Source: Candidatus Bacteroides intestinipullorum
GTDB taxonomy: Bacteria; Bacteroidota; Bacteroidia; Bacteroidales; Bacteroidaceae
Direction: 5' to 3'
Length of the DNA: 40,444 nt
Assembly: GCA_018883785.1 (NCBI GenBank)
Contig: JAHLFO010000004.1
Coordinates: 1-40,444, forward strand
Made by a program: the position numbers and the translations under genes. Every line of letters begins with the position of its first letter. The first letter of the stretch is position 1. This document shows, piece after piece, positions 31,415-40,237 of the stretch. The notes under the pieces were generated by a model that saw nothing but the letters and a program-made list of their open reading frames with translations, did not search any database and was not told the origin of the DNA.

Positions 31415-32802
31415 TTCTCCTGCTTGAGTCGTTCCACGAAAGCATCTATCCGGTGCAGCTCCTTGGGGATATTAATGGACTGCGGACAGTGGGAATTGCA
31501 TTGGCCACAACCTGTGCAATGACTGGCCTGGCGAAGACGGGGCACACTGCGGTCATAACCGATAAGGAAAGCCCGGCGCGCCTGGCGATAGTTCTCGTCC
31601 TGCCGGTCCTGGGGGATGTTTCCCTCGTTGACACATTTATTATAATGGAGCAGCACGGCAGGTATGTCGATGCCATAAGGACAGGGCATGCAATACTTGC
31701 AGTCGTTGCAGGGGATGGTGGGATAACCGGCAATGAGGTCGGCCGTGTCGAAGAGGAACTGGCGTTCCGCATCGGTCAGGGGGACCAGGGGCGAATAGGT
31801 GCGGATGTTGTCCTGAAGGTGCTCCATGTAGGTCATGCCGCTCAACACGGTCAGTACCCCTTCGGGAGAACCGGCGAAGCGGAAAGCCCACGAGGCGACA
31901 CTGCTCTCCGGACGTTGCTGCTTGAGGCGGGCGACGATATGGTCGGGCAGATTGGACAGACGTCCACCCAGCAACGGCTCCATGATGACGGCAGGGATAC
32001 GGCGTTTCTCCAGCTCGGCATAGAGGTATTCGGCATTGACATTATTGCCCGTGGCATGGGTCCAGTCCAGGTAGTTCAGCTGGATCTGCACGAAGTCCCA
32101 GTGTACCCGGTCGTGCATGGCCAGTACCTCGTCGAACACCTCGCGGGTGCCGTGGAAGGAGAAGCCCAGATGGCGGATGCGCCCGGCTTCGCGCTCCTCC
32201 AGCAGATAGTCCAACATACCGTTTTCGATATAGCGTGCCCGGAAGGTCTTGATGCCCCCGTTGCCGATGGAATGGAGCAGGTAGTAGTCGATATAGTCCA
32301 CCTGGAGGTCCACGAAGGATTGCCGGTACATCTGGATGGAGTTCTCGCGCGTGAAGTTGGAGAAGTTGGAGAGTTTGGTGGCAATCTTGAAGGACTCGCG
32401 CGGGTGGCGTTTCAGGGCGATGCCCGTGGCCTTCTCGCTCCAGCCCTGCACATAGACGGGAGAGGTGTCGTAATAGTTGACGCCATGCGCCATGGCATAA
32501 TCCACCAGGCGGTTCACTTCATCCTGATCAATCAAGTCTCCCTTCCCGTCAGGCGAGGGCACGGTGGGCCAGCGCATGCAGCCATAGCCCAGGATGGAGA
32601 CGTTGTCTTCGGGGGATTCCGAAAAGTTACGGTAAGTCATCCGGTCGGTGGGAACCGGTCCCAAGTCTTGTACGCCGGATGATTGCTCCTCTTCTTTAGA
32701 CCCGCATCCATAGAGGAGTCCTGTGGAGGATGCGGCGGTCAACCCGACAATTTTCAAGAAATCGCGCCGGTTCATATTGGCGTTGTGCTCTTTCATAACC
32801 AT
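31411..32802 (-). CDS. Tat-exported aldo/keto reductase with C-terminal [4Fe-4S] ferredoxin domain
   Basis: 463 residues. NMNRRDFLKIVGLTAASS is a twin-arginine signal, followed by LLYGCGS, a possible lipobox. The AKR barrel holds the tetrad: Asp and Tyr in NYYDTSPVY, Lys in KIATKLS and His in YLLHSIG. The C-terminus has two cluster motifs, CNDCKYCMPCPYG and CTGCGQCNSHCPQ, so it passes electrons between iron-sulphur centres and a substrate outside the cytoplasm or at the membrane. Substrate unknown. The start may be at 32802 (MVMKE) or 32796 (MKEHN). Confidence 0.88.
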   Translation of the reverse strand: MVMKEHNANMNRRDFLKIVGLTAASSTGLLYGCGSKEEEQSSGVQDLGPVPTDRMTYRNFSESPEDNVSILGYGCMRWPTVPSPDGKGDLIDQDEVNRLVDYAMAHGVNYYDTSPVYVQGWSEKATGIALKRHPRESFKIATKLSNFSNFTRENSIQMYRQSFVDLQVDYIDYYLLHSIGNGGIKTFRARYIENGMLDYLLEEREAGRIRHLGFSFHGTREVFDEVLAMHDRVHWDFVQIQLNYLDWTHATGNNVNAEYLYAELEKRRIPAVIMEPLLGGRLSNLPDHIVARLKQQRPESSVASWAFRFAGSPEGVLTVLSGMTYMEHLQDNIRTYSPLVPLTDAERQFLFDTADLIAGYPTIPCNDCKYCMPCPYGIDIPAVLLHYNKCVNEGNIPQDRQDENYRQARRAFLIGYDRSVPRLRQASHCTGCGQCNSHCPQSINIPKELHRIDAFVERLKQEK

Positions 32803-32850
32803 TTGCTAATCATTTATCACTAATCACACTAATCACTACCCTCCTTGTCG

Positions 32851-33987
32851 TCACTTCGGCGCCTTCTGATATAAATACAAAGCGATGAAGGCGTAGAGGA
32901 TATTGGGAATCCATACGGCTATGGCCGGTGGCATGTTCCCGTTGACGGCAAAGGTAGAGGCAATGGTCTGGAACAAAATGTAGGAGAAACTCAGAGCCAG
33001 TCCGATGCCCAGGTGCAGGCCCATGCCTCCCTTGGTCTTGCGCGAAGAGAGCGAGACGCCGATCAGGGTCAGGATGAACGAGGCAAAAGACATGGCAATG
33101 CGCCTGTGGTACTCGATCTCGAACTCTTTGATGTTGGCGAACCCGCGTTGCTTCTGGCGGTCGATGTATTCACTCAGCTGGGGGCTGGTCAGCATCTCCT
33201 GCTGGTTCTTCATGATGAGGAAGTCCGCCGGCTCCATGAAGAGCGTGGTGTCTATGCGCGAGCCCTTGGTAATGGTCTCCCTCATGCCTTTCATCTCGCG
33301 GATCATGTAGTCCTTGATGGTCCAGCGATGGACGGCGGACGTGTCATACGTGATGCTGCGTGCCGTCAGGTGGGACACCAGTTGCTTGCCTTCAAACTTG
33401 TCCAGCGAAAAGCGGTAGCCCGTCTTGCTGTAGTCCTCGAAGCGGTCGATGTAGGCAATCACGCCGCTGTCCACCTCCAACTGGATGTTGCGGGCGGTGT
33501 TCATCTTGCGCTGCTTGTAGTATTTGTCCTCGAAGTTGATGCGGGTCACGCTGCCCCGGGGAATGATAAAGGCTCCCAGGCAGAAGGTGACCACCGCAAT
33601 GATGGCTGCCGACACCATGTAGGGGCGCAGCATCCGCTTGAAGCTCATCCCGGTGGAGAACATCGCGATGATTTCGGAATTCTCGGCCAGCTTGGAAGTG
33701 AAGAAGATGACCGCGATGAACACGAACAGGGGGCTGAACAGATTGGCAAAGTAGGGAATGAAATTCAGATAGTAGTCGAAGACGATGGCTTCCCACGGCG
33801 CACCGTGCGACATGAACTTGTCTTGCTTCTCGTTGAAGTCGAACACGACGGCAATGGAGATGATCAAGACGATGGCAAAGACATACGTCCCCAGAAACTT
33901 CTGGATGATGTACCAGTCCAGGCGTTTCAGGGGTTTCTCGTGCAGAAACCTCGCATTCTTCCAAGTGTTCCAGTCGAATCGTTTCAT
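32851..33987 (-). CDS. LptF/LptG (YjgP/YjgQ) family lipopolysaccharide export permease
   Basis: 378 residues from the ATG at 33987. A longer frame (to 34224) runs back into tgt and is rejected. Membrane helices: one near residues 20-45 (IIQKFLGTYVFAIVLIIS), two more by about 135, and three in the C-terminal 100 residues, with a periplasmic domain in between (about 140-265). It forms the permease of the LptB2FG ABC transporter that lifts LPS from the inner membrane. The start overlaps the tgt stop as ATGA. Whether it is the F or G subunit is not clear. Confidence 0.88.
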   Translation of the reverse strand: MKRFDWNTWKNARFLHEKPLKRLDWYIIQKFLGTYVFAIVLIISIAVVFDFNEKQDKFMSHGAPWEAIVFDYYLNFIPYFANLFSPLFVFIAVIFFTSKLAENSEIIAMFSTGMSFKRMLRPYMVSAAIIAVVTFCLGAFIIPRGSVTRINFEDKYYKQRKMNTARNIQLEVDSGVIAYIDRFEDYSKTGYRFSLDKFEGKQLVSHLTARSITYDTSAVHRWTIKDYMIREMKGMRETITKGSRIDTTLFMEPADFLIMKNQQEMLTSPQLSEYIDRQKQRGFANIKEFEIEYHRRIAMSFASFILTLIGVSLSSRKTKGGMGLHLGIGLALSFSYILFQTIASTFAVNGNMPPAIAVWIPNILYAFIALYLYQKAPK

Positions 33988-35114
33988 AACCTTGTCGATA
34001 GACGTTTTACCATAATGGACTTCCAGCCGGCGAAGTCGCCTGCAATGATGTGCTTGCGGGCCTCGCCGACCAGCCAGAGGTAGAAAGCCAGATTGTGCAC
34101 GGAGGCTATCTGCATGGCCAGCATCTCCTGGGCATGGAAGAGATGGCGCAGGTAGGCCTTGGTGTAGAGGGTATCCACATACGAAGCACCGTCCGCTTCG
34201 ATGGGCGAGAAGTCGGCCTCCCACTTCTTGTTGCGCATGTTGAGGATACCGTCCTTGGTAAAGATCATCCCGTTGCGCCCATTGCGGGTAGGCATGACGC
34301 AGTCGAACATGTCCACGCCCCGCTCGATGCCTTCGAGAATGTTCACCGGGGTGCCCACACCCATCAGGTAGCGGGGTTTTTCCTTAGGCAAGATGCCGTT
34401 GACCAACTCGATCATCTCATACATCTTCTCCACTGGCTCGCCTACAGCCAAGCCGCCGATGGCATTGCCATCCGCTTCCTTCGAAGCCACAAACTCGGCC
34501 GACTGGGTACGGAGGTCGCGGTAGACACAGCCTTGCACAATGGGGAAGAGGGATTGCCGGTATCCGTACTTCGGTTCAGTCTCGTTGAACCGCCGGATGC
34601 AACGGTCCAGCCAGCGGTGGGTCAGTCCCAGAGACTTCTTGGCATATTCGTAGTCGGAGTCGCCGGGAGGGCACTCGTCGAAGGCCATCATGATGTCGGC
34701 GCCGATGGTGCGCTCGATGTCCATTACCTTCTCTGGTGTGAAAAAGTGCTTGCTGCCATCGATATGCGAGCGGAACTCAGCCCCCTCCTCGTGCAACTTG
34801 CGGATACCGGCCAGGGAGAAGACCTGGAATCCCCCGCTATCGGTCAGCATGGGGCGGTCGAAGCCATTGAACTTGTGCAAGCCTCCGGCACGTTCGATGA
34901 TATCCAACCCCGGACGCAAATACAGGTGGTAGGTATTGCCCAAGATGATTTGCGCCTTGATGTCTTCCTTCAATTCGGAGAGGTGTACGCCCTTCACCGT
35001 ACCCACCGTACCCACGGGCATGAAGATGGGTGTCTCTATCTGTCCGTGGTCCGTAGTGATCAGTCCGGCACGAGCGTTGGTTTTCGGATCAGTATATTGT
35101 AACTCAAACTTCAT
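33984..35114 (-). CDS. tgt: tRNA-guanine transglycosylase (queuine tRNA-ribosyltransferase)
   Basis: 376 residues. The catalytic aspartates are in MLTDSGGFQVFSL and MFDCVMPTRNGRNG. The enzyme exchanges guanine-34 for preQ1 in tRNAs with GUN anticodons. Odd feature: the usual zinc-site stretch Cys-x-Cys-x2-Cys before SRAYLRHL is replaced by DGASYVDTLYTKAYLRHL, with no cysteine left, while the later His (SVHNLAFYL) remains. It overlaps lon and lptF/G by four bases each, suggesting strong translational coupling. Confidence 0.94.
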   Translation of the reverse strand: MKFELQYTDPKTNARAGLITTDHGQIETPIFMPVGTVGTVKGVHLSELKEDIKAQIILGNTYHLYLRPGLDIIERAGGLHKFNGFDRPMLTDSGGFQVFSLAGIRKLHEEGAEFRSHIDGSKHFFTPEKVMDIERTIGADIMMAFDECPPGDSDYEYAKKSLGLTHRWLDRCIRRFNETEPKYGYRQSLFPIVQGCVYRDLRTQSAEFVASKEADGNAIGGLAVGEPVEKMYEMIELVNGILPKEKPRYLMGVGTPVNILEGIERGVDMFDCVMPTRNGRNGMIFTKDGILNMRNKKWEADFSPIEADGASYVDTLYTKAYLRHLFHAQEMLAMQIASVHNLAFYLWLVGEARKHIIAGDFAGWKSIMVKRLSTRL

Positions 35115-37612
35115 GCCTGCTTCGTGCTTTGGTATTCCTCATCCTCTTTTTTGTCCTTCTTGACGGTGAAGTCAATCGGGTTGTCCACCTTCTCATGGGT
35201 CAGAGCGAGGTCAAGCACCTCCTTGACATCCCGCACATAGTGGAAGGTCAAGCCTTTGAGGTATATCTCCTGGATTTCCTCGATGTTCTTGCGGTTCTCC
35301 TCGCTCAGGATGATTTCCTTGATGCCGGCCCGTTTAGCGGCCAGGATTTTCTCCTTGATGCCCCCCACGGGAAGGACACGGCCACGAAGAGTAATCTCGC
35401 CGGTCATGGCCAGGTTGGCTTTCACCTTGCGCTGGGTCAGGGCCGAAGCAAGCGAGGTAGCCATGGTGATACCCGCCGATGGACCGTCCTTGGGAATGGC
35501 GCCTTCGGGCACGTGGATATGGATATTCCAATTGTCGAAGATGTCCTCGTCAATGCCCAGCTGGGAGGCGTGCGCCTTGATATACTCCAAGGCGAGCATG
35601 GCCGATTCTTTCATCACATCGCCCAGATTGCCCGTCAAGGTCAGACGGCCACCCTTGCCCCGGCTCAGGCTGGTCTCTACAAAGAGGATCTCCCCGCCCA
35701 CGGCTGTCCAGGCCAGGCCGGTCACCACGCCGGCATACGCATTGCCCTGATACTTGTCGCGGGTGTACTCGGCAGCACCCAAGAATTCATACAGGTCTTC
35801 GGGCTTGATCTCGGTCTTCTCGAAATAGCCGTCCGTGGCATACTGGCGGGCCGACTTGCGCAGGATCTTGCTGATCTTCTTCTCCAACTCGCGCACACCG
35901 CTCTCGCGGGTGTAGTTCTCAATGATGGCCTCGATGGTGGCTTTGGAGAACTTGATATCGTTCTTTTTCATGCCGTTGGCCTCCAGCTCCTTGGGAATGA
36001 GGTGGCGCCGGGCAATCTCGATTTTTTCCTCCGTGATGTAGCCGCTCACTTCGATCAGCTCCATGCGGTCCAAGAGCGGGGCGGGAATGGTGTTCAGGTT
36101 GTTGGCCGTGGCGATGAACAACACTTTCGAGAGGTCATAATCCACATCGAGGAAGTTGTCGTGAAACGTGGTGTTCTGCTCGGGATCCAGCACTTCGAGC
36201 AAGGCGGACGAGGGATCGCCTTGGCGGTCGGCTCCCACCTTGTCTATCTCGTCGAGGATGAAAACCGGGTTGGACGACCCGGCCTTGATCAATCCCTTGA
36301 TGATACGTCCGGGCATGGCACCGATATAAGTTTTGCGGTGACCACGGATTTCCGCCTCGTCGTGCACGCCTCCGAGGGACATCCGGATATACTTGCGCTT
36401 CAGGGCGGCAGCGATGGAGCGGCCCAATGAGGTCTTGCCCACCCCGGGAGGGCCATAGAGGCAGATGATGGGCGACTTCATGTCTCCCTTCAGCTTCAAG
36501 ACGGCCAGATGCTCCAAGATACGCTCCTTCACCTTCTCCAATCCGTAATGGTCCTTATTCAAGGTCTTTTCTGCACTCTTCAGGTTGAGGTTGTCCGTGG
36601 TGTAGATACCCCAAGGGAGGCTGAGCATGGTCTGCAGGTAGTTGAGCTGCACGCTATAGTCGGGCGATTGCACGTGGGTGCGCTCCAGCTTGTCCACCTC
36701 TTTCAAGAATACCTTCTTCACCTCCTCGCTCCATTTGATGGTCTCGGCCTTGGCACGCATTTCTTCGATCTCCTGCTCTTGCGCACCACCACCCAGCTCA
36801 TCCTGGATGGTCTTGATCTGCTGCTGGAGGAAATATTCGCGCTGCTGCTGGTCGATGTCCTCGCGGGCACGCATCTGGATGGATTCCTTGATTTCGGCAA
36901 GCTGCACCTCACGGTTCAGAATCTCCAGCAACCGGTAGGTACGCTCGCGCAAGGCATTGATCTGCAGGAGCTCCATCTTTTCGTCCTTCTTCAGGGGAAG
37001 GTTGGTGCAGATGAAGTCCACCAGGAACATCGGGTTGGTGATGTTGCGTATGGCGAATGTCGATTCTTGCGGGAACATGTCCGAGGACTTGAGGAAGCGC
37101 ACGGTGAGGTCCTTGACGGCCTCGACCAAGGCTTGGAACTCACGGTCGTTCTTGTCGGGCAACACCTCGTCCAAGGGAGTGACGTGGCCCTTCAGGTAGG
37201 GGGTGTCCTCTACGATGTCCGTCAGCTCGATGCGCTTCGAGCCTTGCAGGATGACGGTCGTAGTCTGATCGGGCATCTCGAGCGTGCGGACGATACGGGC
37301 CACGGTGCCCACGTGGTGCAGGTCGTCAAACAAGGGGTTCTCCGTCTCGGCCACCTTCTGGCAAATCACAGCAATATAAGCATTCTTCTTCTCGGCCTCA
37401 CGTGCCAGCCGGAGCGAAGACTTGCGCCCCAAAGACACGGGCAGGAACACGCCCGGGAAGAGCACCATATTGCGCAAAGGCAATACAGGCAGCACGTCTT
37501 CCACCTTAATGTCCATCAGCTGTTCTTCGTTTCCCTCAAAATCTGCTATCACAGAAAATCCGTTTCTGTCGTTTCTTCCTTCGTTATCGTTCAAGTAAAA
37601 TCTTTTCTTCAT
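35111..37612 (-). CDS. lon: ATP-dependent Lon protease
   Basis: 833 residues. N-terminal substrate domain (about 35-235, starting VLPVLPLRNMVLFPGV), coiled-coil, AAA+ module with Walker A GPPGVGKTS and Walker B VFILDEIDKVG, and C-terminal protease domain with Ser712 (KDGPSAG) and Lys755 (GGIKEK) as the catalytic dyad. The tail is basic-acidic (KKDKKEDEEYQ). It degrades misfolded and regulatory proteins. First gene of lon-tgt-lptF/G. A -7 element is at 37663-37670. Confidence 0.97.
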   Translation of the reverse strand: MKKRFYLNDNEGRNDRNGFSVIADFEGNEEQLMDIKVEDVLPVLPLRNMVLFPGVFLPVSLGRKSSLRLAREAEKKNAYIAVICQKVAETENPLFDDLHHVGTVARIVRTLEMPDQTTTVILQGSKRIELTDIVEDTPYLKGHVTPLDEVLPDKNDREFQALVEAVKDLTVRFLKSSDMFPQESTFAIRNITNPMFLVDFICTNLPLKKDEKMELLQINALRERTYRLLEILNREVQLAEIKESIQMRAREDIDQQQREYFLQQQIKTIQDELGGGAQEQEIEEMRAKAETIKWSEEVKKVFLKEVDKLERTHVQSPDYSVQLNYLQTMLSLPWGIYTTDNLNLKSAEKTLNKDHYGLEKVKERILEHLAVLKLKGDMKSPIICLYGPPGVGKTSLGRSIAAALKRKYIRMSLGGVHDEAEIRGHRKTYIGAMPGRIIKGLIKAGSSNPVFILDEIDKVGADRQGDPSSALLEVLDPEQNTTFHDNFLDVDYDLSKVLFIATANNLNTIPAPLLDRMELIEVSGYITEEKIEIARRHLIPKELEANGMKKNDIKFSKATIEAIIENYTRESGVRELEKKISKILRKSARQYATDGYFEKTEIKPEDLYEFLGAAEYTRDKYQGNAYAGVVTGLAWTAVGGEILFVETSLSRGKGGRLTLTGNLGDVMKESAMLALEYIKAHASQLGIDEDIFDNWNIHIHVPEGAIPKDGPSAGITMATSLASALTQRKVKANLAMTGEITLRGRVLPVGGIKEKILAAKRAGIKEIILSEENRKNIEEIQEIYLKGLTFHYVRDVKEVLDLALTHEKVDNPIDFTVKKDKKEDEEYQSTKQA

Positions 37613-37662
37613 GTTGTCACGATTATTGGGGGCTCTGCTTGAGAAACCCTGTAAAGTGGGTG

Positions 37663-37670
37663 CAAAGTTA
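37663..37670 (-). promoter_or_regulatory. -7 element of lon
   Basis: On the minus strand TAACTTTG (37670-37663), 51 bases before the ATG. No good TTG upstream and no obvious heat-shock-type inverted repeat. Confidence 0.55.
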
Positions 37671-37730
37671 AACTATTTATTGAAATCTCCACGCCTCTGA
37701 TTCTATAAAAACATAAAAACAAGACTACTT

Positions 37731-37764
37731 TTTGCAGATTTGTGCGGGGCATTGCGTATTTTTG
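37731..37764 (+). promoter_or_regulatory. Promoter of the trmN6-like gene
   Basis: TTTG (37731-37734), 22 bases, TATTTTTG (37757-37764), 24 bases before the ATG at 37788. Confidence 0.6.
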
Positions 37765-37787
37765 GCCTCCGAAAAAACAGACAAAAG

Positions 37788-38507
37788 ATGTCCAACACGT
37801 ACTTTAAGTTCAAACAGTTTACCATCCATCACGACCGCTGCGCCATGAAGGTGGGCACCGACGGGGTCTTGCTTGGCGCCTGGGCTTCCGTCCGGGATGC
37901 CCGCAGGATATTGGACGTGGGCACCGGTAGTGGCCTGATAGCTATCCAGTTGGCCCAGCGCAATCCGGAAGCACGGATAACTGCCATCGAGATAGATAGC
38001 GATGCGTCGGGACAAGCCCAGGAAAACGTGTCCCGCTCGCCTTGGGGAGACCGGATAGAAGTTCTCTGTATGGATTTCGGCAAGTATTTTCCGCAGGAGA
38101 AGTTCGACCTGGTGGTTTCCAATCCTCCTTATTTCGTGGATGCCTTGCGCAGTCCTGACGCCCAACGACGTATGGCAAGGCATACCGAAGGGTTGAACTA
38201 CGAGATGTTATTCCGCCACACCCGGGACTTGCTGGCTGAAGAAGGCCGGCTGGCCGTCATCCTCCCCACCGAGGTGGAGGAGCTGGCCTTGGGAAGCGCC
38301 TTTGCCCAAGGCTGGTTCCTCGCCCGCCGGACCAATGTATATACCAAACCCGGAAAGAAATGCAGGCGCCTGTTGCTGGAGCTGGTGAGGAAACCGGTTG
38401 CTTATGCCGCTGCCGACCTGTTCATCGAACGGGCAGAAGGTGGATATTCGGACGAATATATCGCCTTGACACAGGATTTCTACCTGTATTTTCCGCCGGG
38501 AAAATGA
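37788..38507 (+). CDS. tRNA1(Val) A37 N6-methyltransferase-like protein (TrmN6)
   Basis: 239 residues from the ATG at 37788 (MSNTYFKFKQFTIHHDRC). An upstream in-frame ATG at 37740 precedes the -7 element. The SAM loop LDVGTGSGLIAIQLAQRNP and motif VVSNPPYFVDALRSP, with NPPY for amino-group methylation, match the YfiC/TrmN6 family, as does MKVGTDGVLLGAWA. It would methylate A37 of valine tRNA. Some relatives act on other targets, so the exact substrate is not certain. Confidence 0.87.
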   Translation: MSNTYFKFKQFTIHHDRCAMKVGTDGVLLGAWASVRDARRILDVGTGSGLIAIQLAQRNPEARITAIEIDSDASGQAQENVSRSPWGDRIEVLCMDFGKYFPQEKFDLVVSNPPYFVDALRSPDAQRRMARHTEGLNYEMLFRHTRDLLAEEGRLAVILPTEVEELALGSAFAQGWFLARRTNVYTKPGKKCRRLLLELVRKPVAYAAADLFIERAEGGYSDEYIALTQDFYLYFPPGK

Positions 38508-38529
38508 TGAATTATCGCCCACACCTGTG

Positions 38530-38537
38530 TATCTTTG
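38530..38537 (+). promoter_or_regulatory. -7 element of the MFS gene
   Basis: TATCTTTG, 30 bases before the ATG at 38568. The longer frame to 38535 would begin inside it. Confidence 0.5.
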
Positions 38538-38567
38538 CGCCCGATTTTTAGGATAACTCTACATGAT

Positions 38568-39710
38568 ATGAAGAAAAGTCTGATTGCATTAGCATTCGGC
38601 ACCCTGGGACTGGGGATTGCCGAATTTACGATGATGGGCATCTTGCCCTATGTGGCGAATGACCTGCATGTGAGCATCCCTACGGCGGGACATTTCATCT
38701 CGGCCTACGCCTTGGGGGTCTGTTGTGGCGCGCCGATCCTGCTCTGGGCGCGCAAATATCCGCTGAAACACATCCTGTTGGGACTGATGGCCCTAATGCT
38801 GGTGGGCAACCTGTGCGCCTCCGCAGCCGTGGGCTACTGGACGCTGCTCGTGGCCCGGTTCATCTCAGGCCTGCCCCACGGTGCCTACTTCGGCGTGGCC
38901 TCCATCGTAGCGGGCAAGCTGGCCGATGAAGGCAAGGGGGCGGAAGCGGTCTCCATCATGATTGCCGGCATGACCGTGGCCAACCTCTTCGGTGTGCCCC
39001 TGGGCACTTCGCTGAGCCACATGCTCTCGTGGCGCGTCACGTTCCTGCTGGTAGGCTGCTGGGGACTGATTGTGCTCTACTACATCTGGCGCTGGGTGCC
39101 CCACGTGCCAGGGTTGGAAGACACGGGGTTCAAAGGACAATTCCGTTTCTTGAAGAAGCCGGCTCCCTGGCTCATTCTGGGAGCCACGGCCTTGGGCAAT
39201 GGAGGTGTCTTCTGCTGGTACAGCTACATCAATCCGCTGCTGACCCACGTGTCGGGTTTCAGCGAAGAGAGCATCACGGCGTTGATGGTACTGGCGGGCT
39301 TCGGCATGGTGGCGGGCAACCTGATCAGCGGACGCATGTCCGACCGTTACACTCCCGGCCGGGTGGGCATGGTGGTACAGGGCTTGATTTGCATCACCCT
39401 GCTACTCATCTTCTTCCTTTCGCCCAACCCGTGGTGCTCGGCCCTGCTGATGGCCCTCTGTACGGCAGGACTGTTTGCCATCTCCAGCCCCGAACAGGTA
39501 CTGATGATCCGTGTGGCCCCAGGCGGGGAGATGCTGGGCGGGGCCGCCGTGCAGATGGCCTTCAACCTGGGCAATGCCATTGGCGCCTACGTGGGCGGAC
39601 TGGCCATCACGGGCGGATACCGCTACCCGGCGTTGGCGGGTGTGCCCTTTGCCTTGATCGGTTTTGTCCTGTTTTTCGTCTTTTATAAGAAATATCAGAC
39701 CAGATATTGA
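38568..39710 (+). CDS. MFS transporter, AraJ-like sugar/drug efflux type
   Basis: 380 residues from the ATG at 38568 (MKKSLIALAFGTLGLGIAEF). It has 12 predicted helices in two halves. TLGLGIAEFTMMGILPYVA at the N-terminus and the loop GRMSDRYTPGRVG are the usual AraJ/DHA1-type signatures. It exports a small molecule by proton antiport at the inner membrane; the substrate is not predictable. Monocistronic by spacing (60 bases from trmN6-like, 101 to the next gene). Confidence 0.87.
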   Translation: MKKSLIALAFGTLGLGIAEFTMMGILPYVANDLHVSIPTAGHFISAYALGVCCGAPILLWARKYPLKHILLGLMALMLVGNLCASAAVGYWTLLVARFISGLPHGAYFGVASIVAGKLADEGKGAEAVSIMIAGMTVANLFGVPLGTSLSHMLSWRVTFLLVGCWGLIVLYYIWRWVPHVPGLEDTGFKGQFRFLKKPAPWLILGATALGNGGVFCWYSYINPLLTHVSGFSEESITALMVLAGFGMVAGNLISGRMSDRYTPGRVGMVVQGLICITLLLIFFLSPNPWCSALLMALCTAGLFAISSPEQVLMIRVAPGGEMLGGAAVQMAFNLGNAIGAYVGGLAITGGYRYPALAGVPFALIGFVLFFVFYKKYQTRY

Positions 39711-39736
39711 ATCTACCGGATTTTTTCGTATGTTTG
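39707..39736 (+). promoter_or_regulatory. Promoter of the small lipoprotein gene
   Basis: TTG (39707-39709), 19 bases, TATGTTTG (39729-39736), a full consensus match. It overlaps the end of the MFS gene and the first base of the hairpin at 39736-39780. Confidence 0.7.
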
Positions 39737-39790
39737 TCCGCGCTTAGGCTTGCCGCTGTACAGCAGGCCTGAACGCGGACTTCTTTTATC
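39736..39790 (+). terminator. Hairpin with T-rich end after the MFS gene, overlapping a promoter
   Basis: GTCCGCG (39736-39742) pairs with CGCGGAC (39774-39780), with inner pairing TTAGGC/GCCTGA and a central GCTGTACAGC. TTCTTTTATCTTT follows. Because the promoter ends at its first base, it may instead structure the leader of the lipoprotein mRNA. Confidence 0.6.
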
Positions 39791-39811
39791 TTTAACTAAA
39801 AACATAAAAAA

Positions 39812-40237
39812 ATGACTGGAACAGCTTGGAAAAAGATGAGCCTATTCATCATCAGCCTATGGGCCCTTTGCCTCGCCTCGTGTGGCGACGACATCGTCAA
39901 CTATACGATGGAGAATACCGATGAAGCGTTGTGTGGGAAACTCTGGATTGACGACAACTACACCACCGACGAGGGACTTGCCGGCACCTACCAGCTCCGC
40001 TTCTTTGACGGAGGCGACGGACAGGAGGTCACCTCTTGGCAGGTGGATGGCGGTACCAACACCTTCGACCGCAACATCACGTGGCGTTGGACAGACTCCA
40101 GCAAGGAATGCCTCCAGCTGACCTATCCCGACGGCACATCCCGCTACCTGGAGAATGTCTGGGTGAGAGACCATTACCTGTCCGCCGCGATTGAAGGACG
40201 GACTGTGGTCTTCGTGGACGCCAACTATCAGCATTGA
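39812..40237 (+). CDS. Small lipoprotein of unknown function
   Basis: 141 residues. The signal MTGTAWKKMSLFIISLWALC with the lipobox LASC puts the lipidated Cys at about residue 24. The mature part is about 118 residues, beta-rich, with many aromatic and acidic residues (TYQLRFFDGGDG, ITWRWTDSSKECLQL, YLENVWVRDHYL), suggesting a small lipocalin-like or immunoglobulin-like fold. I do not recognise a family. Own promoter; no partner gene inside the window. Confidence 0.72.
   Translation: MTGTAWKKMSLFIISLWALCLASCGDDIVNYTMENTDEALCGKLWIDDNYTTDEGLAGTYQLRFFDGGDGQEVTSWQVDGGTNTFDRNITWRWTDSSKECLQLTYPDGTSRYLENVWVRDHYLSAAIEGRTVVFVDANYQH

Noticed and set aside
31453-32682. 409-codon plus-strand frame opposite the aldo/keto reductase
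   Set aside because: No motif or signal; the opposite strand has the Tat signal, AKR tetrad and both cluster motifs.
32851-34224. Longer 457-codon start for the LPS permease
   Set aside because: The extra N-terminus is antisense-like low-complexity sequence overlapping tgt; the ATG at 33987 gives the family's usual start and an ATGA overlap.
35129-36430. Long plus-strand frames opposite lon and tgt
   Set aside because: Shadows of well-conserved genes in GC-rich sequence.
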